DNA of 64,000 nt, taken from assembly GCA_030583605.1 (NCBI GenBank), contig CP129466.1, positions 558,001 to 622,000 of the forward strand, given 5' to 3'. This document shows positions 39,050-48,315 of the stretch, one piece after another. This DNA comes from Gammaproteobacteria bacterium (GTDB lineage: Bacteria > Pseudomonadota > Gammaproteobacteria > Steroidobacterales > GCA-2729495). Each line of letters begins with the position of its first letter. Position 1 is the first letter of the stretch. The position numbers and the translations under genes were made by a program. Below the pieces are notes generated by a model. It was given only the letters and a program-made list of their open reading frames with translations. It made no database searches and had not been told where the DNA came from.

Positions 39050-40015
39050 TCAGGGCGTCAGGTAACGGATCACTGGATCGGCATAGGCGAACGGTGATCG
39101 GCCATAGCGCCGGTCCGCAAACGCCCAGGACTTCCAGACCCGGGCGTCGGCGCAGTGGCCCACAAACAGCCACGGCCACCCGCGCATCGCCCGGGCGGTG
39201 AGGCCTGATAGTCGATGTCGATCAGCGGCCGAAGCGGTCTCGATCTGCTTGGCGGCGTAGGGCGCGGGATCACCGCCCCAACTGCGCGCGACCTCGTCGC
39301 GCAGACCCTGCGACCGCTCGCCGCCGCTGAGCACGGTCATCACCTGACGAACCAGGCCGAAATAGGCCAGCGGGTGAATGGCCTCCAAGTCGGTCCGCGG
39401 GACGACGTCGGGCGCGAGCATTTCGCTGAGCCGAAACTCGAACTGTAGCGCCTGGCTCTCGGCCGCCATCACCGGGTGGTCGCGCCGATCGGCGGTGCAG
39501 ATGTGGCACCAGGGATCGGCGCCCCGATGAGGGACCGCGGGCGCGCCGCAGTCATGGCAGCTGTCGGCCAGCACCAAGCCGTGGCGAGGACAGGTGCTGG
39601 CGATCGCCAGGCGCCAGCGACGCCGATAGTAGGGCTCGGCGTCCTCGGTCAGGCAGAGGGGGCACCACTGCTGGCCCGGCCGCCGGCGGGTGCGGTGATG
39701 AATGCCCACGGGCAGCAGCCACTGGGTCGCCCCCGTGACCCGGACCTCTTCGAACAACGTGCCGACCCAGGGCCGGAAGGTCGTCAACTCCGCGACCTGC
39801 GCATCGACCCCGGTATGCGCGACCAGCCCCTCCATGAGCCGAGGCGGCGCCAGCCCGTCGATGTCGCGATTCCAGATCTGCAGCCCGGGCCAGACGGCGT
39901 GACAAAAGCTATGCAGCTTGGCGGAGTTGCCGAGCGCGATCCGCCGCAGCCAACTAGAGAGCAGTTCGTCGGCCTGCGGGCGGGGACGCCAAGGCCACAG
40001 ACGCAGGTCCGACAT
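39050..40015 (-). CDS. tniQ: TniQ (TnsD-like) targeting protein
   Basis: Target-selection subunit of Tn7/Tn402-type transposition, 321 aa. TniQ-type N terminus (LWPWRPRPQADELLSSWLRR) and zinc-binding cysteine clusters QQWCPLCLTED, SCHDCGAP and WCHIC. It begins one base after the tniB stop. Compared with Tn402 TniQ it is of similar size and shorter than Tn7 TnsD. The target rule is unknown; here it entered an esterase gene. Confidence 0.92.
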   Translation of the reverse strand: MSDLRLWPWRPRPQADELLSSWLRRIALGNSAKLHSFCHAVWPGLQIWNRDIDGLAPPRLMEGLVAHTGVDAQVAELTTFRPWVGTLFEEVRVTGATQWLLPVGIHHRTRRRPGQQWCPLCLTEDAEPYYRRRWRLAIASTCPRHGLVLADSCHDCGAPAVPHRGADPWCHICTADRRDHPVMAAESQALQFEFRLSEMLAPDVVPRTDLEAIHPLAYFGLVRQVMTVLSGGERSQGLRDEVARSWGGDPAPYAAKQIETASAADRHRLSGLTARAMRGWPWLFVGHCADARVWKSWAFADRRYGRSPFAYADPVIRYLTP

Positions 40016-40016
40016 C

Positions 40017-40949
40017 TCAGAGCGGCGGCAGCGAGGCGGCTCTGAGGAGGACGTCCTCCCGCTGCCGCCGAACCGATGGCCTCACATGGTTCAGCGAGCG
40101 CAGCAGCGGAAGATCAATGCGCTCTTTCTCTGAGCGGATGGCCATCAGGGCGGCGCGGCGCACCAGATAGGCGATCTCGCGCGTGGTCCCCTCCGACTCG
40201 TTGATAATCCAGGTCGCGATCTTGTCATCGGAAAGCCCGGAAGCGTGGCGAAGCGGCAGACAGGTCTCCAGGCTGTTGAGCAGGCCATAGGTCTGTTCGT
40301 TATGACCCCAGACCTCGAGTCGATGCGGCTCGAACCGGCGCTCGATCTGCGGGTCCCACCGAAGCGTGCGCAGCGCGGCGATCGTGCCGCACCCGACGAT
40401 GGTGATGCCGAGGTCATTGCCGAGCAGCTTGATTGTCGCCAGCGCCTCTTCGCGTTGTTTGCGATTGCCCTTCTCGATGTGATGCAATTCGTCGATGACC
40501 AGGATCTTGACCCCGCTGGTTCGGAGCAGTCTGAGGACGTCAGGATAAAGGGTGTCGGTGCTCGCGCTCTTGCCGTAGGGCGCGTTGAGTTGCCCAAGGA
40601 TCCGCACCAGCAGCCCTCGGGCAGAACCGGTCGGCCCCATGCTCACGACCAGCACCGGGACGTTGGCCTTGGACGCCCTCGGATCGTCCGGGAGGTTCTG
40701 CAACTTGGCGAAGCGCTTGACGATTTGGCTTTTGCCGATGCCCGACGGCCCCCAGATCAGGATGTGGCTGTCGCCTTCGGTCGGATAATCCTCCAGCGCC
40801 TCCTGAAGCCGCTCGGTGATCGCATCGGCGGCGGCGTAGCGGATGAAGACTTTCTGCCGGATCAGGTTGAGCCGCTGGGCGGTGTTGTCCGCCTCAAGCG
40901 CCTCGCGGGCGGCCTTGGTGAGGCGGCGGTCCTGCGAGATGAGGATCAT
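40017..40949 (-). CDS. tniB: TniB (TnsC-like) AAA+ ATPase
   Basis: ATP-dependent regulator linking target choice to the transposase, 310 aa. Walker A WGPSGIGKSQIVKRF (about residue 67), Walker B KILVIDELHHI (about 157) and a sensor region TIVGCGTIAALR. Its ATG overlaps the tniA stop (ATGA), so the genes are coupled. Confidence 0.93.
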   Translation of the reverse strand: MILISQDRRLTKAAREALEADNTAQRLNLIRQKVFIRYAAADAITERLQEALEDYPTEGDSHILIWGPSGIGKSQIVKRFAKLQNLPDDPRASKANVPVLVVSMGPTGSARGLLVRILGQLNAPYGKSASTDTLYPDVLRLLRTSGVKILVIDELHHIEKGNRKQREEALATIKLLGNDLGITIVGCGTIAALRTLRWDPQIERRFEPHRLEVWGHNEQTYGLLNSLETCLPLRHASGLSDDKIATWIINESEGTTREIAYLVRRAALMAIRSEKERIDLPLLRSLNHVRPSVRRQREDVLLRAASLPPL

Positions 40950-42607
40950 TCGTCGATCTCATAAAAGATGTCGCGACGAACCGGAGCCTGCGGCGCTGGC
41001 GGTGCGTCTTCGGAGATGGGCGCATGCGGCGTGAGTTCGGCGGTGACTTGTTCGCCGACCCGCCGACGCTCCTGCTTCAAGCGACTCCTGTGTCGCTTCT
41101 TCGCGTTCTGTGCGTCCTGCTCCAGCAGGCGTTGGCGCTCCATTGACGCCATGATGGTCGCCATGTCCGGCTTGTCGCCGATTTGGGCGACCAACCGCTT
41201 GCGGGTCTCGTTGAACTCCCACACCGACACGTTGGGAAGGGTAATCTGCTCGCAGCGCAGCTCGCAATAGGTCCCCTCGATTGGGTGGAGGAAGTAGATG
41301 CGTGAGGCGTCGTAGGGGTTTCGGCGGACGACGAACTTGCGTTGCTCTCCAGCGTCCAGGAACGGCCGCAACACCTCGTCCCAGTATTCGATATTGTCCC
41401 AGCGCATGCCGTAGCGCTCGATCGTCCGGTCTTCGATGTCGGCGAAGTCGAGATAGAGCTTCTGCTTGTCAGCGATGATCGGCGGGAGGCCGGCGCCTGC
41501 ACGCTTCTCGGTGCCATAGATGCCGCGCTCCCAGGCCAGATCCGGGCGCTGCTTGGTCGTGCTGTGCGGCCGGACGTGATACTGGCCGCAGATGAACTCG
41601 AGCATCCAGACCTCTAGCTCATCGAGGGTCATCTCGGCCGCCTCGTTCGGATTGCGGGTCTTGACCTTGTCGAAGCCGCGATCACGGGCGGTTGCTGCGG
41701 GGAGCAGCCGCATCTGGTCCATCGCCGTGCCCATGAAGCGTTCAATGATGCCGCCGAAATGGACCAGCCCTGGCGGGCGATGCTCGGGCGGCGCGATGCC
41801 GTATTCCCTGCACCCATAGAACAGGGCGCGTGACCAAAACTCAGCTGCGTTGTCGAGATAGACGCTATTGGGCGTGCCATACATCGGCCATGGGAGTGGA
41901 ACGCCGACGCGCTCCAGCCACTCATCCTTGGGCGTCATCACCCGCGTCATGCACTGAGCGACGGTCGAGGCGTTTGGATATTCCCAGGTCAGCACGAACG
42001 CGAGGACGGCTCGGGTGCATTCGTCGAGCGCGATAGTGATCCAGGGACGGCCGACATGCTCACGGTCGAAAGCGCTCGCGCAGACCACGTCGACGAGCGT
42101 GTGGTCGATCTGGATACGCTCAAGTGGAAACGTCGTTTCGGGCGTCTTGCCTCGGATATGCTCGTATCGCTCACGAGCCACCTTCTTTCCGTACTTCAGG
42201 CCGACGCGCTCACGCGCCGGAACGCCGGCGAAGCGGCTTCGCAACGTGTTGTGCGAGGGCGGTATCAAGCCCCGCCGCACGCAGCGGTTTCGAATCTCGG
42301 CGAATGCGTGATGGTTCTTGGCCTCCTTGCGATGACGGCTGAACTCCAGCCGCACCTCGGTGATGACTTCCTCGACGCGGAGGTCGAGCCGCAGCCGCCC
42401 CCGCCCGCCGCTCCGCCCGCGCGGCAACAGGCAGGTCAGCGCGCCGGTATTTCGGAGGCTTTTGCGGTAGCGGTTAAATTGCCGCTTGCTGGCTCCGAAC
42501 TCGGCGGCGGCAGCCTCCACGGTCGCGCTGTCGAAACGACCGCCGGCTTCCAGGCGCGCGATGATGTCGCGCCGGCGCTCGGCTTCGGCGACCTGCGCCT
42601 CATCCAT
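40946..42607 (-). CDS. tniA: TniA (TnsB-like) DDE transposase
   Basis: Strand-transfer transposase of the retroviral-integrase type, 553 aa from the ATG at 42607 (Tn402 TniA is about 559). N-terminal helix-turn-helix (FDSATVEAAAAEFGASKRQF), then the catalytic core with IQIDHTLVDVV (first D), VYLDNAAEFWS (second D) and FGGIIERFMGTAM (E). A C-terminal Mu-type beta region and a charged tail follow. The frame is open back to 42877, overlapping tnsA; the later start is the more plausible. Confidence 0.92.
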   Translation of the reverse strand: MDEAQVAEAERRRDIIARLEAGGRFDSATVEAAAAEFGASKRQFNRYRKSLRNTGALTCLLPRGRSGGRGRLRLDLRVEEVITEVRLEFSRHRKEAKNHHAFAEIRNRCVRRGLIPPSHNTLRSRFAGVPARERVGLKYGKKVARERYEHIRGKTPETTFPLERIQIDHTLVDVVCASAFDREHVGRPWITIALDECTRAVLAFVLTWEYPNASTVAQCMTRVMTPKDEWLERVGVPLPWPMYGTPNSVYLDNAAEFWSRALFYGCREYGIAPPEHRPPGLVHFGGIIERFMGTAMDQMRLLPAATARDRGFDKVKTRNPNEAAEMTLDELEVWMLEFICGQYHVRPHSTTKQRPDLAWERGIYGTEKRAGAGLPPIIADKQKLYLDFADIEDRTIERYGMRWDNIEYWDEVLRPFLDAGEQRKFVVRRNPYDASRIYFLHPIEGTYCELRCEQITLPNVSVWEFNETRKRLVAQIGDKPDMATIMASMERQRLLEQDAQNAKKRHRSRLKQERRRVGEQVTAELTPHAPISEDAPPAPQAPVRRDIFYEIDE

Positions 42608-42656
42608 CGTCGAAATGTCGAGCGGCGCCCCTGGCCCGGGTAGTGCGCGCTTCGCC

Positions 42657-43415
42657 TCATAGTCGCTTCTGCGATCCAACAACGGCAACCCACGTCTGAG
42701 GTCCAATCGGCTGACCGCGGTCGAGGGAGAGTTGGCCTCGCGCGACCATACGGTAGAGCACGGGCAGTAGAGCTTGAGGATTAAGACCTCGTTGTTGCGC
42801 CAGCGCGAGAATCTCGCTGATGCGGTAGCTGTCACGTTGTTGCAGGAACGCGACGCAATCCTGCTCGAATTGCACATCGAAAGGCTTGTCGAGGTGGCCT
42901 GACAACAACCGGGTGCTGGACAACCATTCGCCGCTCATCATCCGGTCGGTCACCACTCGGAAGATCGTGCCTTCTTGCCCCGCCGCCCACGTTCGCGCGG
43001 CGGCATAGGGCGCGCGCATCAGCCTGCGGGAGCGCCAAAGATCGCGATGGGTCTTCACCTCAACGACCGCCCTTCGCCAGGAGAGCCCAGCATCGGCTGC
43101 GACCTCCACCACGAAATCAGGCGTGTATCGACGAGCGGCTCCGCGCTTCACATCCTGGAAATCAATCACCAGGCGTTGGGCGTGAACGGCGGTGACGCGA
43201 TGGCTCGTCCTGCAAAACATCAGGAAGTCGCGCTCGATCGACGACTCGAAGGGTACTAGCGGGCCTCGAGGTGGAACTGAGATTGAGCCGCGGACGGCGC
43301 TCAGGGGTCGAGGCGCGAGCTGCTCGTCGGTCCACCTGGACGCCACTTCAGAAACCAGGGACGTCAACTGTCGCCGATTGCGAACTGGGGACGTCTTCTG
43401 TGGGTACGGGGTCAT
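42657..43415 (-). CDS. tnsA: TnsA-like endonuclease
   Basis: Restriction-endonuclease-fold protein that cuts the 5' ends of the transposon, allowing cut-and-paste movement. 252 aa from ATG 43415. Catalytic residues as in Tn7 TnsA: E in FESSIERDFLMF, D in RYTPDFVVEV, and K in AVVEVKTH; a winged-helix C-terminal half follows. The first 25 codons overlap the right-end binding repeats, so the true start could be the GTG at 43346. First gene of the transposition operon. Confidence 0.9.
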   Translation of the reverse strand: MTPYPQKTSPVRNRRQLTSLVSEVASRWTDEQLAPRPLSAVRGSISVPPRGPLVPFESSIERDFLMFCRTSHRVTAVHAQRLVIDFQDVKRGAARRYTPDFVVEVAADAGLSWRRAVVEVKTHRDLWRSRRLMRAPYAAARTWAAGQEGTIFRVVTDRMMSGEWLSSTRLLSGHLDKPFDVQFEQDCVAFLQQRDSYRISEILALAQQRGLNPQALLPVLYRMVARGQLSLDRGQPIGPQTWVAVVGSQKRL

Positions 43416-43470
43416 CTTCTTTTGCCTATTTCGAGCGCCGAAGAGCCCCGGAGGGACATCATCTTTTGCG
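43337..43470 (-). promoter_or_regulatory. Right-end TnsB/TniA-type binding repeats
   Basis: Five related motifs in one orientation: TGGACGCCACTTCAG (43337-43351), AGGGACGTCAACTGTCGCC (43357-43375), GGGGACGTCTTCTGTGGG (43387-43404), GGGGTCATCTTCTTTTGCC (43408-43426) and AGGGACATCATCTTTTGCG (43452-43470). They overlap the start of tnsA, which suggests autoregulation by the transposase. Confidence 0.8.
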
Positions 43471-43478
43471 CGTTCACA
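43449..43478 (-). repeat. Right terminal inverted repeat
   Basis: Read inward: TGTGAACGCGCAAAAGATGA, then TGTCCCTCCG. Pairs with 35219-35248, with the TGT terminus and ATGTCCC block shared. Confidence 0.88.
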
Positions 43479-43483
43479 GCCGC
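43479..43483. repeat. Target-site duplication, right copy
   Basis: GCCGC directly after the terminal ACA of the element, matching 35214-35218. Confidence 0.93.
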
Positions 43484-44882
43484 GCCGCCCGTCGGCCCCC
43501 TGCGCTGGCGGCCGCCGCAGCCGACGGCGGGCTGGACGGGTGTGCGCGATGCGACGGCCGTCGGCCCCGTTTGTCCGCAGGAGATTCGCCTGGTGTCGGC
43601 CGACACACCGCAGAGCGAGGATTGCCTGACGCTGAACGTCTACGCGCCGGCCAATGCGTCGGCCGGCAGTCTGCCGGTCATGGTGTGGATCCACGGCGGC
43701 AGCTTTCGCTGGGGATCCGGTTCGCTGCCCGCCTACGACGGCGTGACATTCGCCCACCAGGGCGTGGTGCTGGTGACCATCAACTACCGGCTCGACCGGC
43801 TGGGCCGCTTCGGCCATCCGGCGCTGACCCGCGCGCAAGCCGGCGAAGGCCTCGCGAACTACGGGATCATGGACCAGATCGCCGCGCTCCAGTGGGTGCA
43901 TGACAACATCGCGGGCTTCGGCGGCAACCCGGAGCGGGTCACGATCTTCGGCTACTCTGCAGGCGGCGTGTCGGTGAATTACCTGATGGTGGCACCATCA
44001 GCCCGCGGCCTGTTCCATGGCGCGATCTCCGAGAGCGGCGGCGTGGCCGCCGATGCCAGCCGGCACCTGGGAAGGGACTCGGGGCGTTTCAAGTCGCTGG
44101 AATCCGAGGGCCTCGGGTTCGCCGCCAGCTTCGGCATCGCGAATGACGACCAGGCGCCGGCAACGCTGCGTGCGCTGACCGTGGCCCAGATCCTGGCTTA
44201 TCCACAGAAAGACTTCTCGATGAATCCGGTCGTGGATGGCAAGGTCATTCCCGACGATCTCGGGAAGATGTTCCGCGAAGGCCGCCAGCACCCGGTGCCC
44301 TACATCGCAGGCGCCAACAGCTGGGAAGCGAGCCTGATCCAGGGTTTCAACCTGCCGCTGGCTGCGATCATGCCCGGCGTCACGCCGGACGAGGCCCGCA
44401 AAGTCTACGGCCCGCTGGACGACAAGGCGCTCAAGGAGACCTACTTCGGCGACATGCTGTTCCTGGCGCCGGCCTGGACCCTGGCGGCTGACATGGAGGC
44501 CGCGGAAACACCTGCCTGGCTCTACTACTACAGCTATGTCGATGACGACCAGCGCGGCCAGGTGCCCGGCGCTGCCCACGGTGAAGAGGTCAGTCACCTG
44601 TTCCGGCGCTCGCTGCGGGCGAACCGGGTGCTGAGCCCGCATGACCTCGAGGTCTCGATTCCGCTGCGGCGCTACTGGATCAACTTCGCCCGCACCGGCG
44701 ACCCGAACGGCAGGGATGTCCCGGGCTGGAAGCCCTTTACGCGCGAGCATCCCCACACGATGGAATTCGGCGACCAGCCGCAGCTGCTTCCTGCCATTTT
44801 CCCGAAGCGCATGGCCTTCCAGCAGGAAGTCATCAGGCGGGCGATCGAGGCAGAAGCGAAGGCCCGGCCGGCATCGCCCTGA
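43479..44882 (+). pseudogene. Carboxylesterase, 3' part (interrupted by transposon)
   Basis: Remainder of the type B carboxylesterase, resuming at APPVGPLRWRPPQP. Contains SEDCLTLNVYAP, the oxyanion hole IHGGSFRWGSG, nucleophile elbow FGYSAGGVSV and the histidine in GAAHGEEVSH. Joined to 35043-35218 it gives 524 aa, a normal length. The first five bases are the duplicated target. No start codon or signal is left to express this part, unless an internal start is used. Confidence 0.92.
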
Positions 44883-45085
44883 TCGCGGCAACGGGGATCG
44901 GTGCCGGAGCCTGGACTCCTGCCTCGTTCCAGGCTGCGACCATCGAGTAATCAGATGCTCCGGCACCGTCCCGCGAAGCCGGGCGGCTGGCTTTACTTCT
45001 GCGTATTTGGTGGCAGTCTGCATGCAATTGGCCTGCTACCGGCGCCTCGCGGCGTCGCACGCCGCACGCCGGAAAGGGGTATGAC

Positions 45086-47971
45086 TTGGAGTCAGGCATG
45101 GCGCTCGCGCTGATCGTCCTGCTGCCGTTCGTCGGCAGCCTGTGCGCCGCGTTCCTGCCGTCGAATGCCCGAAATGCAGAAGCCTGGCTCGCCGGGCTCG
45201 TGGCGCTCGCCTGCGCCGCGCTCACGCTGGCGCAGTACGAGCAGGTGGCCGACGGCGTCGTGCTGCGGGCCGCGGTGCCGTGGCTGCCGCAAGCCGGGCT
45301 CGATTTCAGCCTGCGCATGGACGGCTTTGCCTGGCTCTTCGCGCTGCTCGTTTCGGTGATGGGCGCGCTGGTCGTCATCTACGCGCGCTACTACCTGTCG
45401 CCACAGGATCCGGTGCCGCGTTTCTTCGCGTTCCTGCTGGCGTTCATGGGCTCGATGCTGGGGATCGTGCTCTCCGGCAACCTGATCCAGCTGGTCGTAT
45501 TCTGGGAACTGACGAGCTTCAGCTCGTTCATGCTGATCGCATACTGGTACCACCGCCTCGATGCGCGGCAGGGCGCGCGCATGGCGCTCACGGTGACGGC
45601 AGCCGGAGGCTTCTGCCTGCTCGCTGGCGTCATCATGCTCGGGACCATTGCCGGCAGCTACGATCTCGAGCGGGTGCTCCAGGCGGGCGATGCGGTGCGT
45701 GCGCACTCCTGGTACCCGGCCACGCTCGTGTTCATCCTGCTCGGCGCGTTGTCCAAGAGCGCGCAGTTTCCGCTGCAATTCTGGCTGCCGCACGCAATGG
45801 CCGCGCCGACCCCCGTGTCGGCCTACCTGCATTCGGCGACCATGGTCAAGGCCGGGGTGTTCCTGCTCGCGCGCTTATGGCCGGTCCTCGCCGGCACCGA
45901 CCTCTGGTTCGGGCTCGTCTGCGGCGCGGGACTCGCCTCGCTGCTGCTCGGTGCGGTGGCGGCGCTGTTCGAACGGGACATGAAGGGCGTGCTCGCCTAC
46001 TCGACGATCAGCCATCTCGGGCTCATCACGCTGCTGCTCGGCATGAACAGCCCGCTCGCGCTGGTGGCCGCCGTGTTCCACATGATGAACCACGCCACGT
46101 TCAAGGCGACGCTGTTCATGGCAGCCGGCATCGTCGACCACGAAGCGGGCACGCGCGACCTGCGACGGCTGAACGGCCTGGCGAGCGTCATGCCGATCAC
46201 CGCGACGGTCGCGACCGTGGCGGCCGCGGCCATGGCCGGCGTGCCACTGCTCAACGGCTTTATCTCCAAGGAGATGTTCTTCGCCGAGGCGATTTTCGCC
46301 GGTGAAGGGCCGCTGCTGCGCGTCGGCCTGCCGGCCATGGCGACGCTCGCGGGGGTTTTCAGCGTGGCGTATTCGCTGCGCCTCGTGCACCAGGTGTTCT
46401 TCGGCCCGCTGGCCCGGGACTTGCCGCGGGGTGCCCCGCAGGAACCGGCTCGCTGGATGCTGGCGCCGGGTGTCCTGCTTGTGCTCGCCTGCCTGCTCGT
46501 CGGCATTCTGCCGGCGCGCACCATCGGGCCCGGGCTTGCGCTGGCCGTGCGCTCGATACTCGGGGCGCAGACGCCCGCTTACAGCCTCGTGATCTGGCAC
46601 GGCTTCACGCTGCCGGTCGCGATGAGCATGACGGCGCTCGTCGGCGGTGTCGGCCTCTACCTGCTGCGGTACTTCTACGGGCAGCGCGCCACAGGCCTCT
46701 CGCCGGTGCGTGCGCCACTCGACGGAAGGCGCGTGTTCGACATCCTGATCGTGGTGCTGCACCGGATCGCGGAGCGCATGGTGCGCTTTGCGTCGTCGCG
46801 CCGCCAGCAGTCGCAACTGTTCCTGATCGTGAGCATGGCGTTCGTGGTCGGCGCACTGCCGTTGCTCGCAGGCGGCCTCGCACGCGGCAACATGCGGCTC
46901 GTGCCGGTCGATCCCGTGTATCTGCTGTTCTGGTTTGTCGGCTGTAGCTGCGCCCTCGGCGCGGCCGTGCAGGCGAAGTTTCACCGCCTGGCAGCCCTGA
47001 TCATGCTGGGTGGAGCAGGGCTGTTCACGGGCCTGAGCTTCGCCTGGTTTGCAGCGCCGGATCTGGCGCTGACGCAGATTGCGGTCGAAGTCGTTACGCT
47101 GGTGCTGCTGCTGCTCGGGCTGCGCTGGCTGCCGCGCCGTGTTGAGTCCGACGACACCGACCGCAGTACGCGCCAGGCGCGCATGCGGCGGGCACGTGAC
47201 CTGGTGGTTGCGGGCATCGTCGGTAGCGGGCTCGCCGCCTTGTCGTTCGCGATGCTGACCCGCGCTCCGCTGGATCGGCTGGCGCGATACTACGTCGAGC
47301 GTGCCTTGCCGGAGGGGGGCGGGCGCAACGTCGTCAACGTGATCCTCGTCGATTTCCGCGGCTTCGACACCTTGGGCGAGATCACGGTGGTGGCCATTGT
47401 CGCGCTGACGGTCTATGCCCTGCTGCGGCGGTTCCGGCCGGCACCGGAGAGCATCGAGGTGCCGCGCGCCCAGCGCGAGGGCGTTGCGCTGGTCGGCGGG
47501 CGTGGCTTCGAGCCGCAGGCACAGTTGCCGGCGGGCGACCTGATGATCCCGGCCGTCCTGGTGCGGCTGCTGCTGCCGATGGCCGGGCTCGTCGCGGTCT
47601 ACCTGCTGCTGCGCGGTCACAACGCCCCCGGTGGCGGCTTCGTCGGCGGGCTCGTGATGGCTACCGCCTTCGTCACGCAATACATGGTCGGCGGCGCAAT
47701 GTGGATCGAATGGCGCATGCGGGTCCACCCGCAGAACTGGGTCGCGCTCGGTCTCATGGCTGCCGGCGGCGCGGGGGCGTTCGCCTGGGCCGCCGGTGCG
47801 CCCTTCCTGGCCAGCCTGGAGACTGACGTCACCCTGCCGCTCGTCGGCGAGGTGCATCTCTCGAGCGCGCTGCTGTTCGATTTCGGGGTGTATCTCGTTG
47901 TGGTCGGCGCGACCTCGCTGATGCTCGTGGCGCTGGCGCACCAGTCTTTCCGCAGCCCGCCGCCAGGTTGA
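45086..47971 (+). CDS. mrpA: Mrp antiporter subunit A with fused B domain
   Basis: Largest subunit of the multisubunit Na+/H+ antiporter, inner membrane, 961 aa. The N-terminal two thirds is NuoL-like (FWELTSFSSFMLIAYWYHR; LPHAMAAPTPVSAYLHSATM with its conserved histidine and lysine helix). The C-terminal part from about residue 800 is an MrpB domain (APGGGFVGGLVMA). No separate mrpB exists, so this is the fused type. TTG at 45086 has GGAAAGGGG six bases upstream; ATG at 45098 is the alternative. First gene of a six-gene operon with 4-base overlaps throughout. Confidence 0.95.
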   Translation: MESGMALALIVLLPFVGSLCAAFLPSNARNAEAWLAGLVALACAALTLAQYEQVADGVVLRAAVPWLPQAGLDFSLRMDGFAWLFALLVSVMGALVVIYARYYLSPQDPVPRFFAFLLAFMGSMLGIVLSGNLIQLVVFWELTSFSSFMLIAYWYHRLDARQGARMALTVTAAGGFCLLAGVIMLGTIAGSYDLERVLQAGDAVRAHSWYPATLVFILLGALSKSAQFPLQFWLPHAMAAPTPVSAYLHSATMVKAGVFLLARLWPVLAGTDLWFGLVCGAGLASLLLGAVAALFERDMKGVLAYSTISHLGLITLLLGMNSPLALVAAVFHMMNHATFKATLFMAAGIVDHEAGTRDLRRLNGLASVMPITATVATVAAAAMAGVPLLNGFISKEMFFAEAIFAGEGPLLRVGLPAMATLAGVFSVAYSLRLVHQVFFGPLARDLPRGAPQEPARWMLAPGVLLVLACLLVGILPARTIGPGLALAVRSILGAQTPAYSLVIWHGFTLPVAMSMTALVGGVGLYLLRYFYGQRATGLSPVRAPLDGRRVFDILIVVLHRIAERMVRFASSRRQQSQLFLIVSMAFVVGALPLLAGGLARGNMRLVPVDPVYLLFWFVGCSCALGAAVQAKFHRLAALIMLGGAGLFTGLSFAWFAAPDLALTQIAVEVVTLVLLLLGLRWLPRRVESDDTDRSTRQARMRRARDLVVAGIVGSGLAALSFAMLTRAPLDRLARYYVERALPEGGGRNVVNVILVDFRGFDTLGEITVVAIVALTVYALLRRFRPAPESIEVPRAQREGVALVGGRGFEPQAQLPAGDLMIPAVLVRLLLPMAGLVAVYLLLRGHNAPGGGFVGGLVMATAFVTQYMVGGAMWIEWRMRVHPQNWVALGLMAAGGAGAFAWAAGAPFLASLETDVTLPLVGEVHLSSALLFDFGVYLVVVGATSLMLVALAHQSFRSPPPG

Positions 47972-48315
47972 CGATGGAAGCCCTGCTGGCTATCGCGATT
48001 GGCGTGCTGTCGGGCTCCGGCGTCTGGCTGTTGCTGCGCCCGCGGACCTTTCAGGTGATCATCGGTCTCGCGCTGCTGTCGTATGCGGTCAACCTGTTCA
48101 TCTTCGGCATGGGACGGATCCGGAGCGACAAGGCGCCGATCATTGCGGTCGATTCGGCGGCCGGTGTCGCGGGGTTCGCGGACCCGGTGCCGCAGGCGCT
48201 GGTGCTCACCGCCATCGTGATCGGTTTCGCGACGACCGCGCTCCTGCTCGTCGTGCTGCTTGCGGCCCGCGGCGTCACCGGAACCGACCATGTCGACGGG
48301 CGGGAGCAGCAGTGA
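47968..48315 (+). CDS. mrpC: Mrp antiporter subunit C
   Basis: 115-aa NuoK-like subunit with three membrane segments; LTAIVIGFATTALLLVV near the C terminus is the family signature region. Overlaps mrpA (ATGA) and mrpD by four bases. Confidence 0.94.
   Translation: MTMEALLAIAIGVLSGSGVWLLLRPRTFQVIIGLALLSYAVNLFIFGMGRIRSDKAPIIAVDSAAGVAGFADPVPQALVLTAIVIGFATTALLLVVLLAARGVTGTDHVDGREQQ

Larger units (their letters stand above)
35219..43478. mobile_element. Tn7/Tn402-like transposon with TnsA, carrying sul1
   Basis: An 8,260-bp element bounded by TGT...ACA, imperfect terminal inverted repeats (about 23 of the first 30 bases match) and a 5-bp target duplication. A transposition operon on the minus strand reads tnsA-tniA-tniB-tniQ from the right end inward. 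Downstream, in the same direction, lie sul1 and orf5. The left third holds resolvase and transposase remnants, a DUF2293 gene and an antitoxin-like gene. Presence of TnsA suggests cut-and-paste movement, as in Tn7, while the TniABQ proteins resemble the Tn402/Tn5053 group. It interrupts a carboxylesterase gene. Confidence 0.93.

Noticed and set aside
42608-42877. 90-residue N-terminal extension of TniA overlapping tnsA
   Set aside because: The overlap with tnsA codons explains the open frame; starting at 42607 gives the normal family length.
35219-43478. Simple class 1 integron on Tn402
   Set aside because: tnsA is present, intI1, attI1 and cassettes are absent, and sul1 points the same way as the tni genes instead of toward them.
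44900-44967. GGTGCCGGAG / CTCCGGCACC and AGCCTGGA / TCCAGGCT inverted repeats after the esterase
   Set aside because: No T tract follows either, and the two alternatives overlap. Not enough to call a terminator or riboswitch.
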